Positions 1-8,450 of a stretch of 34,864 bases of DNA are shown one piece after another. How positions within the stretch are numbered: position 1 is the stretch's first letter; every line of letters starts with the position of its first letter. The position numbers were made by a program, and so were the translations under genes. Origin of the DNA: Flavicella sp042091695 (GTDB lineage Bacteria; Bacteroidota; Bacteroidia; Flavobacteriales; Flavobacteriaceae); NCBI GenBank assembly GCA_042091695.1, contig JBELHA010000033.1, forward strand, positions 1 through 34,864. Direction: 5' to 3'. The notes below the pieces were generated by a model, which was not told where the DNA came from, did no database searches, and saw nothing but the letters and a program-made list of their open reading frames with translations.

Positions 1-125
1 TGATTCCTTCTATGGCTATTTTTGGTGGGGTTTTAGCACTTTTATTGGGTAGGTTATGTTCCGCTTTATTGTCTTATTTTTACTATCACAAACATTATGA
101 CGTTGACAAAACTAGCACCACATAA
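1..125 (+). CDS. C-terminal end of a membrane protein, probably a Wzx-type polysaccharide flippase (partial)
   Basis: An open frame enters from the left edge (full codons from base 3) and stops at TAA 123-125, giving 40 visible residues. They form one glycine/leucine-rich membrane helix followed by a short Tyr/His/Lys polar tail, the usual look of the last helix of a multi-pass transporter. It overlaps the next gene, a Wzy-like polymerase, by 29 bp, so the two are probably translationally coupled. A flippase (Wzx/RfbX, MATE-like) is the expected neighbour of a Wzy polymerase, but too little is visible to recognise the family. The flippase call is inference from position; that this is the end of a real gene is better supported. 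Confidence 0.6.
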   Translation, partial: IPSMAIFGGVLALLLGRLCSALLSYFYYHKHYDVDKTSTT

Positions 126-1437
126 ATCACTTTCTTTTATATGTTCCGTTTTAGTTGTTTTCTTGGCCTATTTTTGTTTTGTTTACAAAGGGTTCCACTT
201 TAATCTGAATGTGCTCTCTATTTTTTTTGCAATAGGGCTTTTATCTATAGCAGGCATTTATCTCTCTCCTCAAAAAAATACTGTATCACTCAATACGAGT
301 CTGTGTCTTTTTTATTTTTTCTTCTTTTCACTAGCTCCAATAATACAGTTTAAAGGAAATGTTGTTTTTCAATATTCACATCCTTTTCAAGCTGCTGTAT
401 ACATTACATCTGCCTACTATGTTTTATCTTCTCTGTTGTTGTATTTTTTGTTGTACTACTCTGGCCATCATTTTCTAAATAAATTTAATTTTAAGGTTAA
501 GGAAAGACTAAGTATTCCTATTTCAAAGCAACTCGTAATATTGTATCTAGTATCAATTTTAGCGAGTGTGTTTTATCTTTATTTATTAAAATTCAAATGG
601 GATTTACTTTTGTTTAGGCCCTTTGCCTATGATCTAAAATCAAATACAAATTTAGGTTTGTTAGGCTATGCGTTGTTGTCTGCAGTAAAGTTGGTACCTG
701 TAGTTGTGTTGTACCGCTATCAGTTTTGTGTGAACAAGCTTACAAAACACAGTATCCTTTTTTTGTTTTTTGTGTTTTTTTGTTGTTTTCCATTAGCGCT
801 GCCAAGAGGAGTGATGGCAATTATATACATTCCTATATTTCTTTTGTTTTTTAAAAAGTTAGCATTCAATCACAGTTTTTTATTGTTATTTATCTTTAGT
901 TTTTTAATAATATTTCCTTTTTTTAATAGTTTTAGGTATTTAGAACAAGATAGGTTCAAACTATCTTATCAGCTGTTCAACACATCACACTTTGATAGTT
1001 TTCAAAACTTTATGCTGTTGTTGAAGTATCAAATAGTAACAGATGGCACACAACTATTAGGAGACCTTCTGTTTTTTATTCCCGAATCATTATGGCCTGA
1101 AAAGCCTGCACCAACAGGTTTTTTATTAGCACATAAATTAGGCTTTACTCATCATAATATTGCCATCCCTTTAATTGGTGAGGCTTATGTTAATTTTGCT
1201 GAAATTGGAATCCTAATTTTTGTTTCGATAAACGCAATGATCAATATTTTTTTAGAAAAATTTCAACACTCCGATACCTTTCTAATAAAGTACTTATTTT
1301 ATATATTTTTAGGTTTCGAATTTATTCTATTGCGAGGTGATTTGTGGAATGCATGTAAAATTTTATTTAGTTTTCTTTTGGCTTTTTTTATAGTGCAAAT
1401 TACTATGTTTTTTCATCAAATATTTCTCAAAAAATAA
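97..1437 (+). CDS. O-antigen/capsule repeat-unit polymerase (Wzy-like), multi-pass membrane protein
   Basis: The 446-residue product is almost entirely hydrophobic, with about 10-12 predicted membrane helices and one longer soluble stretch around residues 285-370. That placement matches the large periplasmic loop of Wzy/oligosaccharide-repeat polymerases. Short motifs support this: PRGVMA near residue 235 before a helix, and GEAYVNFAEIG near residue 365, which resembles the G-E-x-Y-x-N-F-G-x-x-G motif of these families. Wzy proteins join lipid-linked repeat units at the outer face of the inner membrane. Sequence conservation is low in this group, so the call rests on topology, motif and neighbours. 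The start ATG at 97 lies inside the end of the upstream gene. The gene is noticeably more AT-rich than the housekeeping genes further right, as is common for polysaccharide loci. Confidence 0.72.
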   Translation: MTLTKLAPHKSLSFICSVLVVFLAYFCFVYKGFHFNLNVLSIFFAIGLLSIAGIYLSPQKNTVSLNTSLCLFYFFFFSLAPIIQFKGNVVFQYSHPFQAAVYITSAYYVLSSLLLYFLLYYSGHHFLNKFNFKVKERLSIPISKQLVILYLVSILASVFYLYLLKFKWDLLLFRPFAYDLKSNTNLGLLGYALLSAVKLVPVVVLYRYQFCVNKLTKHSILFLFFVFFCCFPLALPRGVMAIIYIPIFLLFFKKLAFNHSFLLLFIFSFLIIFPFFNSFRYLEQDRFKLSYQLFNTSHFDSFQNFMLLLKYQIVTDGTQLLGDLLFFIPESLWPEKPAPTGFLLAHKLGFTHHNIAIPLIGEAYVNFAEIGILIFVSINAMINIFLEKFQHSDTFLIKYLFYIFLGFEFILLRGDLWNACKILFSFLLAFFIVQITMFFHQIFLKK

Positions 1438-1753
1438 TGGTTTAAATTAGTTTATCGAATCTTTATATTCACGTTCATAATCTATTGGTTGATATGATTA
1501 AGAGTATTCGAAACAAAAGAGTTTTACATGATATTTCTATGTTTCTTCGTGTACTAGATTTTTTTTAAACAAAACATAAGGGTGTCAAATAAAAACTTAC
1601 ATTTGAATTGAAAATTATTTATTGTATTTGAAACTAGAGCTTAACTTTTAGTTTATTTTGAAATCGATTCAATCAAAGGGTTTGCGGTCTTAAAGTCATA
1701 CAATCAAGTAGTAAATTAATTTTTTCTTTAGATATTTTAATGTTATTCCATTA
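1438..1753. other. 316-bp AT-rich intergenic gap inside the polysaccharide locus
   Basis: No credible gene is visible. The longest ATG frame on the + strand (1494-1568) would give 24 residues with no recognisable features. There is no clear TAnnTTTG box, hairpin with T-run or direct repeat. A near-palindrome centred on ATCGAT (about 1658-1672) is imperfect by one base. The gap may hold the promoter of the downstream glycosyltransferase or the relic of a lost gene; the sequence does not decide. Confidence 0.5.
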
Positions 1754-2908
1754 ATGAGTACAGTAATAAAAAAAAACACAAGTAGACAGACTTTACTTAT
1801 TGTCGCCAATGTAGATTGGATATTTATTCTTCACAGAATGGCGATAGCTTTAGAAGCTATTCAAAAAGGCTATAATGTTGTTGTTTTGGCTAAAGATTCT
1901 GGTAGAGCAAAGGAGATAAGCAGTAAGGGAATTGGTTTTGTAAATCTTGAAATTACAAGGTCCGGAACGCGTCCACTACAAGAGTTACAAGCAGTATACA
2001 GTATGTTTAAAATATACCGTAAAGTAGCTCCTGATTTGGTCTATCAAGTAACCATGAAACCGGTTATTTACGGAACTTTGATAAGTAAATTACTGCAAAT
2101 TCCTACGGTTAATGGCATTAGTGGCTTAGGATACAACTTTACTGGACAACGTAGAGGTTTTGTGCAAAATACCATGGTTCGATTGATGCGTTTTGGCTTT
2201 GATAAAAAAAAGAACCATCTCGTATTCGAAAACAAAGACGATTTTAGAGAGTTACAAGCACTTAATGTGTTTTCTAAAACGACTGCTAGTACAATTGTCA
2301 AAGGTGTGGGAGTCAATCTTAATCTTTTTTCTTTACCTCCAACAAAAGTATCTGAAAAAACAGTAGTCCTTTTACCAACACGTATGTTGTGGGACAAGGG
2401 GGTGAGAGAATTTATTGAAGCGGCTATTTTATTACGAGAAAAGCATGAAGGCAACGTTTTTTTTAAATTATGTGGGATGGAGGATACAGGTAATTTACAA
2501 GCTGTTCCAGCTAGCTATCTACATCAAAACCGTATTGAAGGTTTTTTAGAATGGTTTGGTTTTCAAGAAGACATGGTAACAGAGTACCGTCAAGCTGATA
2601 TTGTTGTCTTGCCTTCGTACAGGGAAGGAATGCCTACCTCTCTTATTGAGGCCTGTGCAGCGAGTCTACCTATTGTAACGACAGACGTTATCGGTTGTAA
2701 AGAATGTGTGGAAGAAGGTAAAAATGGTTATAAGGTACCTGTAAAATCAGTAAAAGAGTTGGCAGCTGCCATGGAAAAACTAATCCTTTCTAAAGAAGAC
2801 AGAATTCAAATGGGGAGGTACAGTCGTAAAAAGGCAGAACGTGAATTTGACCAAAAGGAGGTCGTAGCGAAACATATGGAAATATTCCAACAGTTATTGG
2901 GAGATTGA
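1754..2908 (+). CDS. Glycosyltransferase family 4 (PglA/CapM-like)
   Basis: This 384-residue protein has the two Rossmann-like halves of a GT-B glycosyltransferase. The N-terminal half starts with a beta strand and the ANVDWIFILHR acceptor-side segment, with MKPVIYG and NGISGLGYNF further in, as in the GT4 enzymes that act on undecaprenyl-linked sugars (PglA-like). The C-terminal half carries the donor-binding E-x7-E signature (E291 and E299 in REGMPTSLIEA), then a segment ending EEGKNGYKVP. Retaining transfer of a nucleotide-activated sugar onto a lipid-linked intermediate at the cytoplasmic face is expected. The specific sugar cannot be read from sequence, but the neighbouring 4,6-dehydratase suggests a modified amino sugar such as QuiNAc, FucNAc or bacillosamine. 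Confidence 0.88.
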   Translation: MSTVIKKNTSRQTLLIVANVDWIFILHRMAIALEAIQKGYNVVVLAKDSGRAKEISSKGIGFVNLEITRSGTRPLQELQAVYSMFKIYRKVAPDLVYQVTMKPVIYGTLISKLLQIPTVNGISGLGYNFTGQRRGFVQNTMVRLMRFGFDKKKNHLVFENKDDFRELQALNVFSKTTASTIVKGVGVNLNLFSLPPTKVSEKTVVLLPTRMLWDKGVREFIEAAILLREKHEGNVFFKLCGMEDTGNLQAVPASYLHQNRIEGFLEWFGFQEDMVTEYRQADIVVLPSYREGMPTSLIEACAASLPIVTTDVIGCKECVEEGKNGYKVPVKSVKELAAAMEKLILSKEDRIQMGRYSRKKAEREFDQKEVVAKHMEIFQQLLGD

Positions 2909-3189
2909 ATACTTATTTTTGGTCAAAATAATTTCAAAAGGTAGTTATAAATAACGATGCTTTTTTAGGTTTTCTTCAATAGAATAGATCCTTATAGATT
3001 ATTCTAAATTTAATTCGACAAGGATAAAAACACTTATTATGTTCTCAAAAGGAAAATATTTATTTTTAATATTTTCTTATAATTATAAAGCATACAGTTG
3101 TTTTTTATCATTATTAAAAAAAAAATAATTATTTTTGCATGCTTTTTAGTTTGTTTTTATTGCAGATTAAATAGTATAAAAAAAAAAGG
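2909..3189. other. 281-bp AT-rich gap with a -7 box near its right end
   Basis: The stretch is rich in A and T runs. The only ATG frame (starting near 3039) would be about 29 residues of low-complexity, Lys/Leu/Tyr-rich sequence and is not credible. A TAttTTTG box at 3130-3137 lies 53 bases before the dehydratase start, so this is most likely a promoter-bearing intergenic region separating two transcription units of the polysaccharide locus. Confidence 0.5.
3130..3137 (+). promoter_or_regulatory. Bacteroidota -7 box (TAttTTTG) before the sugar dehydratase
   Basis: The octamer fits the TAnnTTTG -7 consensus of Bacteroidota primary sigma promoters. It lies 53 bp upstream of the start codon at 3190. 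The nearest TTG upstream is about 29 bp away, longer than the usual 19-23 bp spacer, so only the -7 element is supported. Confidence 0.45.
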
Positions 3190-5100
3190 ATGAAAAATTA
3201 TTTGTTGAATTTTGCACAAAAACATGTGCCTAGGTGGTTGGTTCTATTTATTGATGCTTTTTTGGTAGTACAGACTTTTTTTCTTGCCTACTTTATAAAG
3301 TACAATTTCACACTAGGTTTCAGTGTTGAAGATTTGTTTTACCAAGTTCCTGTCATACTTGTACTAGCGATCTTAAGTTTTCTGATTACTGGCTCTTATA
3401 GAGGAGTTATCCGACATACAGGATTAAGAGATGCCTTGAATGTTTATGTTGGCGTTAGTTTGCTAACCGCATTGATGATTTCAACTGTCATGTTTGCACG
3501 CTTATTCAATGATGCTGGAACAGCGTATTCACTGAATTTTTCTTTGGACATAGCCATTATAGTAATCCACTATTTATTAAATATTATAGTGTTGATTACA
3601 AGCAGATTCCTCTTTAAGTATGTGTATAGAAATATCATTACAGATCTGCGACACTCCATTCCTATTTTGATTTATGGAGCTGGAGAAATGGGTTCAATTA
3701 CCTATTCTACCCTAAATAAAGACCCTGAAAACACTTATAATGTTGTTGGTTTTATCGATGATAATGTCAATAATCTTGGGAAAAAAATCAACAGATTGCC
3801 TATACTAGCAGCGAATAGTATAGATGCAGATTTCGTATTACAATACAATATCAAAGAGGTAATTATAGCCATACAAAACATCAAGTCAAAAAGGATTTTA
3901 GAAATCATTGATGCGATGTATGTCTTGGGTGTTGAAGTAAAAATTACGCCACCGCTTTCCAAATGGCTCAATGGAGATTTACAATTGAAACAAGTAAAGC
4001 AGGTAAAGATTGAAGATTTATTAGAAAGAAGTCCTATCAACCTTGACAATCCTATGGTCAAAGAAGACATGATAGGAAAAACAGTTTTTGTTACCGGAGC
4101 AGCAGGGTCTATTGGTTCAGAAATATCTAGACAAATTGCTACCTATGCTTGCGAACAGCTTGTGTTGATTGATCAATCTGAGTCAGCTTTGTACGATTTG
4201 GAACAAGAACTCAAAAGGAATCAGATACAAAATGCAAAAGTAATTGTAGCAGATGTGCGTGATTTTGCATGTATGCATGCTATATTTAAAAAATACACAC
4301 CAGAATTTGTTTTCCATGCCGCCGCATACAAGCATGTGCCTTTGATGGAAGAAAATCCTTATGAAGCAGTAAAAATCAATGTGGGTGGTACCAAAAATAT
4401 TGCAGACCTCTCCTATGAGTTTGGAGTACAAAAAATGGTCATGGTATCTACCGACAAAGCGGTCAATCCAACCAATGTAATGGGAGCTACCAAGCGGGTT
4501 GCCGAAATGTATGTAAATTCAATGAATGCCAAAGCGGATGGGAAAACGAAGTACATTACAACACGATTTGGAAATGTATTGGGTTCTAACGGTTCTGTAA
4601 TTCCATTGTTTAAAAAACAAATAGAAGAAGGAGGTCCTTTGACACTGACACACAAAGATATTACACGTTTTTTTATGACAATCCCTGAGGCTTGTCAGCT
4701 GGTTATCGAAGCGGGGTCTATGGGGAATGGAGGTGAGATTTTTATTTTCGACATGGGAGCCTCTGTAAAGATTTTTGATTTGGCCAAGCGCATGATTCAG
4801 TTATCAGGTTTACAGTATCCAGAAGATATTGATATCAAAGTTACTGGATTGCGTCCTGGAGAAAAACTTTACGAAGAACTTTTAAATGATACTGAGAACA
4901 CCCTGCCTACACACCACGAAAAAATAATGATCGGTAAAGTAGCTGATTTTGACAAAAAACACATTATTTCTTTAATAGAAGAATTGTGTGACAATAATGC
5001 TGTAGATACTTCGTTAGAAACTGTGAGTTTAGTGAAAAAGATAGTTCCTGAATTCAAATCTCAAAATTCATCCTTTGCAGCATTGGACATCAAAAGTTAA
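3190..5100 (+). CDS. Membrane-bound UDP-sugar 4,6-dehydratase of the FlaA1/CapD/PglF/WbpM group
   Basis: The 636-residue protein has four N-terminal membrane helices (about residues 15-140), a first Rossmann domain starting at GAGEMGS near residue 160 (the CoA-binding-like domain of this family), and a second, catalytic SDR domain. The latter has the NAD(P)-binding GAAGSIG at 303-309. The active-site region reads STDKAVNPTNVMGATK (420-435): the usual SDR Tyr is replaced by Met431 with Lys435, the Met-Lys arrangement of WbpM, FlaA1 and PglF. These enzymes convert UDP-GlcNAc to UDP-4-keto-6-deoxy sugar, the entry to QuiNAc, FucNAc and bacillosamine. The length and four-helix head match the long membrane-bound subtype. 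It feeds activated sugar to the glycan made by this locus. Confidence 0.9.
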   Translation: MKNYLLNFAQKHVPRWLVLFIDAFLVVQTFFLAYFIKYNFTLGFSVEDLFYQVPVILVLAILSFLITGSYRGVIRHTGLRDALNVYVGVSLLTALMISTVMFARLFNDAGTAYSLNFSLDIAIIVIHYLLNIIVLITSRFLFKYVYRNIITDLRHSIPILIYGAGEMGSITYSTLNKDPENTYNVVGFIDDNVNNLGKKINRLPILAANSIDADFVLQYNIKEVIIAIQNIKSKRILEIIDAMYVLGVEVKITPPLSKWLNGDLQLKQVKQVKIEDLLERSPINLDNPMVKEDMIGKTVFVTGAAGSIGSEISRQIATYACEQLVLIDQSESALYDLEQELKRNQIQNAKVIVADVRDFACMHAIFKKYTPEFVFHAAAYKHVPLMEENPYEAVKINVGGTKNIADLSYEFGVQKMVMVSTDKAVNPTNVMGATKRVAEMYVNSMNAKADGKTKYITTRFGNVLGSNGSVIPLFKKQIEEGGPLTLTHKDITRFFMTIPEACQLVIEAGSMGNGGEIFIFDMGASVKIFDLAKRMIQLSGLQYPEDIDIKVTGLRPGEKLYEELLNDTENTLPTHHEKIMIGKVADFDKKHIISLIEELCDNNAVDTSLETVSLVKKIVPEFKSQNSSFAALDIKS

Positions 5101-5148
5101 ATTATTAAAAAAAGAAATTATATAGTGAGTTACTCTCAGTATTCTATT

Positions 5149-5156
5149 TATATTTG
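5149..5156 (+). promoter_or_regulatory. Bacteroidota -7 box (TAtaTTTG) before the Wza-like gene
   Basis: TAtaTTTG lies 19 bp before the ATG at 5176. Transcription would begin about 5163, inside the longest open frame (which can be read from a GTG at 5125). This argues for the ATG at 5176 as the true start. No convincing -33 TTG is seen at the normal spacing. Confidence 0.55.
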
Positions 5157-5175
5157 CGCCAAAATTAACACAACT

Positions 5176-5946
5176 ATGAAGTATTTATATTCGGTTTGTA
5201 CATTTGTACTGCTTTTATCTTTAGGTTCTTGCGCCTCAAAAAAAGATTTGGTCTACTTTCAAGACGCTGAATTGCTAGAGGCGAAAGAAAGTTTTATGAA
5301 TTACACGCCTTTGTTCAAAGCAGATGACCAGTTGTCTATTACAGTTTCTGCTTTAGACAATACAGCAGCTGCTCCCTTCAATTTGCCTGTAGCTGGTTTC
5401 AACATGAATGGCACTTCTGCTATTGGACAGCAAGCATTACAAACTTATTTAATTGCGAAAGATGGAAGTATAGAATTTCCGCAGTTAGGAAAATTGTACG
5501 TGGCAGGATTGTCTCGTCTAGAGACCATAGCGCTATTAAAAGAAAAACTAGCTCCTTATTTGGTGGATCCTGTTGTCAATATACAATTGTTGAATTTTAA
5601 GGTGACTATTTTAGGAGAGGTGAAAAAGCCAGGTTCTTTTACGATTAAAAATGAAAGAATTACCATATTAGAAGCCATTGGTCTGGCTGGTGATTTGACA
5701 ATTTTTGGAAAACGTCACAATGTATTGATAGTTAGAGAGACTAGCAAAGGAAAAGTTTCTGAAAGACTAGATTTATCTTCAAGTGATTTATTCAATTCCC
5801 CATTTTACTACCTTCAGCAAAATGATGTTATTTATATAGAACCTAATAAGCCAAAGATAAACTCATCTACAAACAGTTCCACAAACGGAGTTATCATCTC
5901 AATAACATCTTTGTTAATCACAATTGTTACTATCTTAATTAGATAA
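5176..5946 (+). CDS. Polysaccharide export outer-membrane lipoprotein (Wza-like)
   Basis: The product is 256 residues from the ATG at 5176. That start gives a clean lipoprotein signal peptide: Lys near the N-terminus, a hydrophobic core and the lipobox LGSC, with Cys20 as the lipidated residue. The mature start, ASKKDLVYFQDAE, is typical of Bacteroidota Wza homologues. It is followed by a poly_export domain (about 45-140) with DGSIEFPQLGKLYVAGLS, and a SLBB domain (about 140-225) with ILGEVKKPGSF. A final hydrophobic segment (about 233-254) would span a membrane. Wza-type proteins form the outer-membrane exit channel for polymerised glycan, working with a Wzc partner, which is encoded next. 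A longer frame reaching back to GTG 5125 is rejected because it overlaps the promoter box and spoils the signal peptide. Confidence 0.9.
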   Translation: MKYLYSVCTFVLLLSLGSCASKKDLVYFQDAELLEAKESFMNYTPLFKADDQLSITVSALDNTAAAPFNLPVAGFNMNGTSAIGQQALQTYLIAKDGSIEFPQLGKLYVAGLSRLETIALLKEKLAPYLVDPVVNIQLLNFKVTILGEVKKPGSFTIKNERITILEAIGLAGDLTIFGKRHNVLIVRETSKGKVSERLDLSSSDLFNSPFYYLQQNDVIYIEPNKPKINSSTNSSTNGVIISITSLLITIVTILIR

Positions 5947-5983
5947 CAGCACTTCTATAAATTATATCGTTAGAATAAACACT

Positions 5984-8362
5984 ATGAACACGACACCTTT
6001 AAACGACAACGGACAGTTTGAAAACGATGATAGCTTGAATCTAAGAGACGAGTTAAACAAGTACTTGCTACATTGGAAATGGTTCCTTTTGTCTGTATTT
6101 GTTTCTTTTTGTATCGCATTTGTGTACATGCGTATTGCCTCTCCTATATATGAAATTAGTTCTAAACTCCTTATCAAGGAACAAAAAGGCGGTGGTTCTG
6201 CTTTATCCGCTTTTCAGGATTTGGGCATGTTAGATGTTGGAGGTTATAATAATATAGACAATGAAATTGCAATCCTACAATCGAGAACCGTTGCAAAAAC
6301 AGTAGTAGAGGATTTAAATCTTAATATCAGCTATTATCAAAAAGGTCGCATCAAGGAAAGTGAGGTCTACAATGTTTCTAATCCTTTACAACTCCAAGCA
6401 AATGATCGATTGGACCTGTTACATAAATTAGACACAACTTTTCATATTGTAATAGAAAACCAAAATGAGTTTTTATTGTTAGATCAAGACAAAGAGTTTT
6501 CTGAAAAAAAACAGTTTCAAGCTACTTTTGTTGTGGATAGTATTCCTATGCGTCTTTCTTTTTCACCATCAGAACCTATCGAGAAGCTAGTAGGGAACGA
6601 ATACCGAATTTCCATACAATCATTTGACAAAGCTATTTCTGGTTTGGTTACATCTGTTGGGATTTCAACAGTTGACAAGGGTTCAAGTGTGTTGCAATTA
6701 TCTATGAAACACGGCGTAGTAGCCAAGGCAAATGATATTTTAAACACTTTGGTGCGCAACTATCAAAAGTTGGACATCATGGACAAAAGTAGGGTAGAAC
6801 AGAATACTTCTCTTTTTGTAAGTGAACGTTTGCAAATTATTCAAGAAGAATTGGCTGCTGTTGACAAACAAGCTGAAGCCTATAAAAAAGACAATAAGTT
6901 GACAGATGTTGCTGAAGAATCCAAACAGTTTTTTGAAACAGCAGGAAAAAGTGAACAAGCCTTATTTGATGCCAATACTCAGTTGAAGTTGGTGCAGTTT
7001 ATGGAATCTTATCTAGAAAAAGAATCAAGGTCAGACTATGGCTTGATTCCTTCTTTAGGGTTTTCGGACTCAGGGATTTCTGTGTTGACGGAACAATACA
7101 ACAAAATTGTACTCGATAGAAATAGAGTGTTAAGAACTTCAACCGCAGACAACCCTTTGGTGAGAAATTACGAAGCTCAATTGACAAATCTGCGTAACAG
7201 TTTGGATCAAAGTCTTCAGAATTTAGAGTCTTCATTAGGAATTACACTTTCTGAATTGAACAAACAAGATTCAAAATTTAATAACAAGCTAGTAAGTATA
7301 CCTAGAAAAGAAAGAGAGTATAGAGATATCATTCGCCAGCAGGGAATCAAAGAGTCTTTGTATTTGTATTTATTGCAAAAACAAGAAGAAACACAAATTT
7401 CTTTGGCAGTGACTACTTCTAATTCTAAAGTGATCGACAAGGCATATGGTTCACCTTATCCTGTTGCTCCTAAAGGAAAAATTATTCTATTAGCTGGTTT
7501 GTTACTGGGATTATTGATTCCTTTTGCAATAATCTATGTAAATGATTTATTGGATACTAAATTCCACAGCCGTCATGAGCTTGAAAAAATAGTAACAGCT
7601 CCTGTTCTTGGAGATATTCCATTGCATGCCAGTGGAGAACATATCGTTGTGAAAGAAGGGGATCGTTCTAGTACTTCTGAAGCTTTTCGTTTGATACGTA
7701 CAAATCTTGATTTTATATTGTCGGATACGGTATCTGGTTGTAAAACTATTTTCGTCACCTCATCTACTTCTGGAGAAGGGAAGTCTTTTGTCTCTGTGAA
7801 TCTTGCTTCTGCCTTGGCCTTGTCTGGTAAAAAAGTGGCATTGGTTGGAATGGATTTGCGCGCACCAAAATTGAATGCATATTTGAATGTCAACAATAAG
7901 ACAGGTGTTACGAATTATATCAAAAACAAAGATCTTACACTAGAAGATTTAAAATCCAATCTAGATGGACACCCAAGTTTAGATGTGTTTGCATCGGGTG
8001 CTATTCCACCAAACCCTGCGGAACTTTTGTTGAACAGTCGTATCACTGAACTTTTTGAAAGTCTACATGCCAATTATGATTATATCGTCGCTGACACTGC
8101 TCCCGTAAATTTGGTTACGGATACGCTTATGATTGCTAAACATGCTGATATGTTTGTATATGTAGCTAGGGCCAATTATTTAGACAAACGTTTGTTGGAG
8201 ATTCCACAAAAGCTATATGTTGAAAATAGACTTCCTAAATTAGCTATGTTGATCAATGGTTCTGACCCTCAAAAGGCTTATGGATATGGCGCTTATGGAG
8301 CCTATGGATATGGAGTAGATACAACAAAAAAATCATGGCTTAAGAAAATATTTACCTCTTAA
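5984..8362 (+). CDS. Wzc-like polysaccharide copolymerase with C-terminal bacterial tyrosine kinase (first copy)
   Basis: The 792-residue protein has a Wzz-type chain-length domain (first helix about 32-52), a long periplasmic coiled-coil region with a GNVR-like segment before the second helix (about 498-520), and a cytoplasmic BY-kinase. The kinase shows the E-x2-R-x2-R activation motif (E566, R569, R572), Walker A SGEGKS (K600), Walker A' VALVGMDLR (D624) and Walker B IVADTAP (D704). A tyrosine cluster of AYG/GYG repeats (five Tyr) precedes the Lys-rich tail and is the expected autophosphorylation site. Such proteins control polymer length and gate export through Wza by cycling between oligomeric and phosphorylated states. 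The gene follows wza by 37 bp and is probably co-transcribed. Its stop codon lies inside a perfect 24-bp dyad. Confidence 0.92.
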   Translation: MNTTPLNDNGQFENDDSLNLRDELNKYLLHWKWFLLSVFVSFCIAFVYMRIASPIYEISSKLLIKEQKGGGSALSAFQDLGMLDVGGYNNIDNEIAILQSRTVAKTVVEDLNLNISYYQKGRIKESEVYNVSNPLQLQANDRLDLLHKLDTTFHIVIENQNEFLLLDQDKEFSEKKQFQATFVVDSIPMRLSFSPSEPIEKLVGNEYRISIQSFDKAISGLVTSVGISTVDKGSSVLQLSMKHGVVAKANDILNTLVRNYQKLDIMDKSRVEQNTSLFVSERLQIIQEELAAVDKQAEAYKKDNKLTDVAEESKQFFETAGKSEQALFDANTQLKLVQFMESYLEKESRSDYGLIPSLGFSDSGISVLTEQYNKIVLDRNRVLRTSTADNPLVRNYEAQLTNLRNSLDQSLQNLESSLGITLSELNKQDSKFNNKLVSIPRKEREYRDIIRQQGIKESLYLYLLQKQEETQISLAVTTSNSKVIDKAYGSPYPVAPKGKIILLAGLLLGLLIPFAIIYVNDLLDTKFHSRHELEKIVTAPVLGDIPLHASGEHIVVKEGDRSSTSEAFRLIRTNLDFILSDTVSGCKTIFVTSSTSGEGKSFVSVNLASALALSGKKVALVGMDLRAPKLNAYLNVNNKTGVTNYIKNKDLTLEDLKSNLDGHPSLDVFASGAIPPNPAELLLNSRITELFESLHANYDYIVADTAPVNLVTDTLMIAKHADMFVYVARANYLDKRLLEIPQKLYVENRLPKLAMLINGSDPQKAYGYGAYGAYGYGVDTTKKSWLKKIFTS

Positions 8363-8377
8363 AAATTTTTAAGAGGT
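8354..8377. repeat. Perfect 24-bp dyad across the stop codon of the first kinase gene; possible terminator or attenuator
   Basis: ACCTCTTAAAAA (8354-8365) is followed directly by its exact reverse complement (8366-8377). The TAA stop of the first kinase (8360-8362) lies in the left arm. The AT-rich centre would open as a loop, leaving a strong outer stem. The following bases (TTATTGCCTTTTTT) are T-rich but not an immediate T-run, so it is a weak or partial terminator at best. It sits between two paralogous kinase genes and could lower expression of the second. Confidence 0.55.
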
Positions 8378-8450
8378 TTATTGCCTTTTTTATTGGCTAC
8401 TTGTAGTTCATTTTTAATTTGTTACCTACCCCCAAATATTTACTGTCAAA

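Noticed and set aside
1494..1568. A 24-codon ATG frame in the 316-bp gap
   Set aside because: Too short, with no helix, signal or family likeness; expected by chance in AT-rich DNA.
1658..1672. Near-palindrome TTGAAATCGATTCAA as an operator
   Set aside because: It is imperfect by one inserted base, occurs once and lies about 80 bp from the next gene with no promoter box nearby.
5125..5175. Upstream extension of the Wza-like gene to GTG 5125
   Set aside because: It would include the -7 promoter box and put 17 polar residues before the lipoprotein signal peptide.
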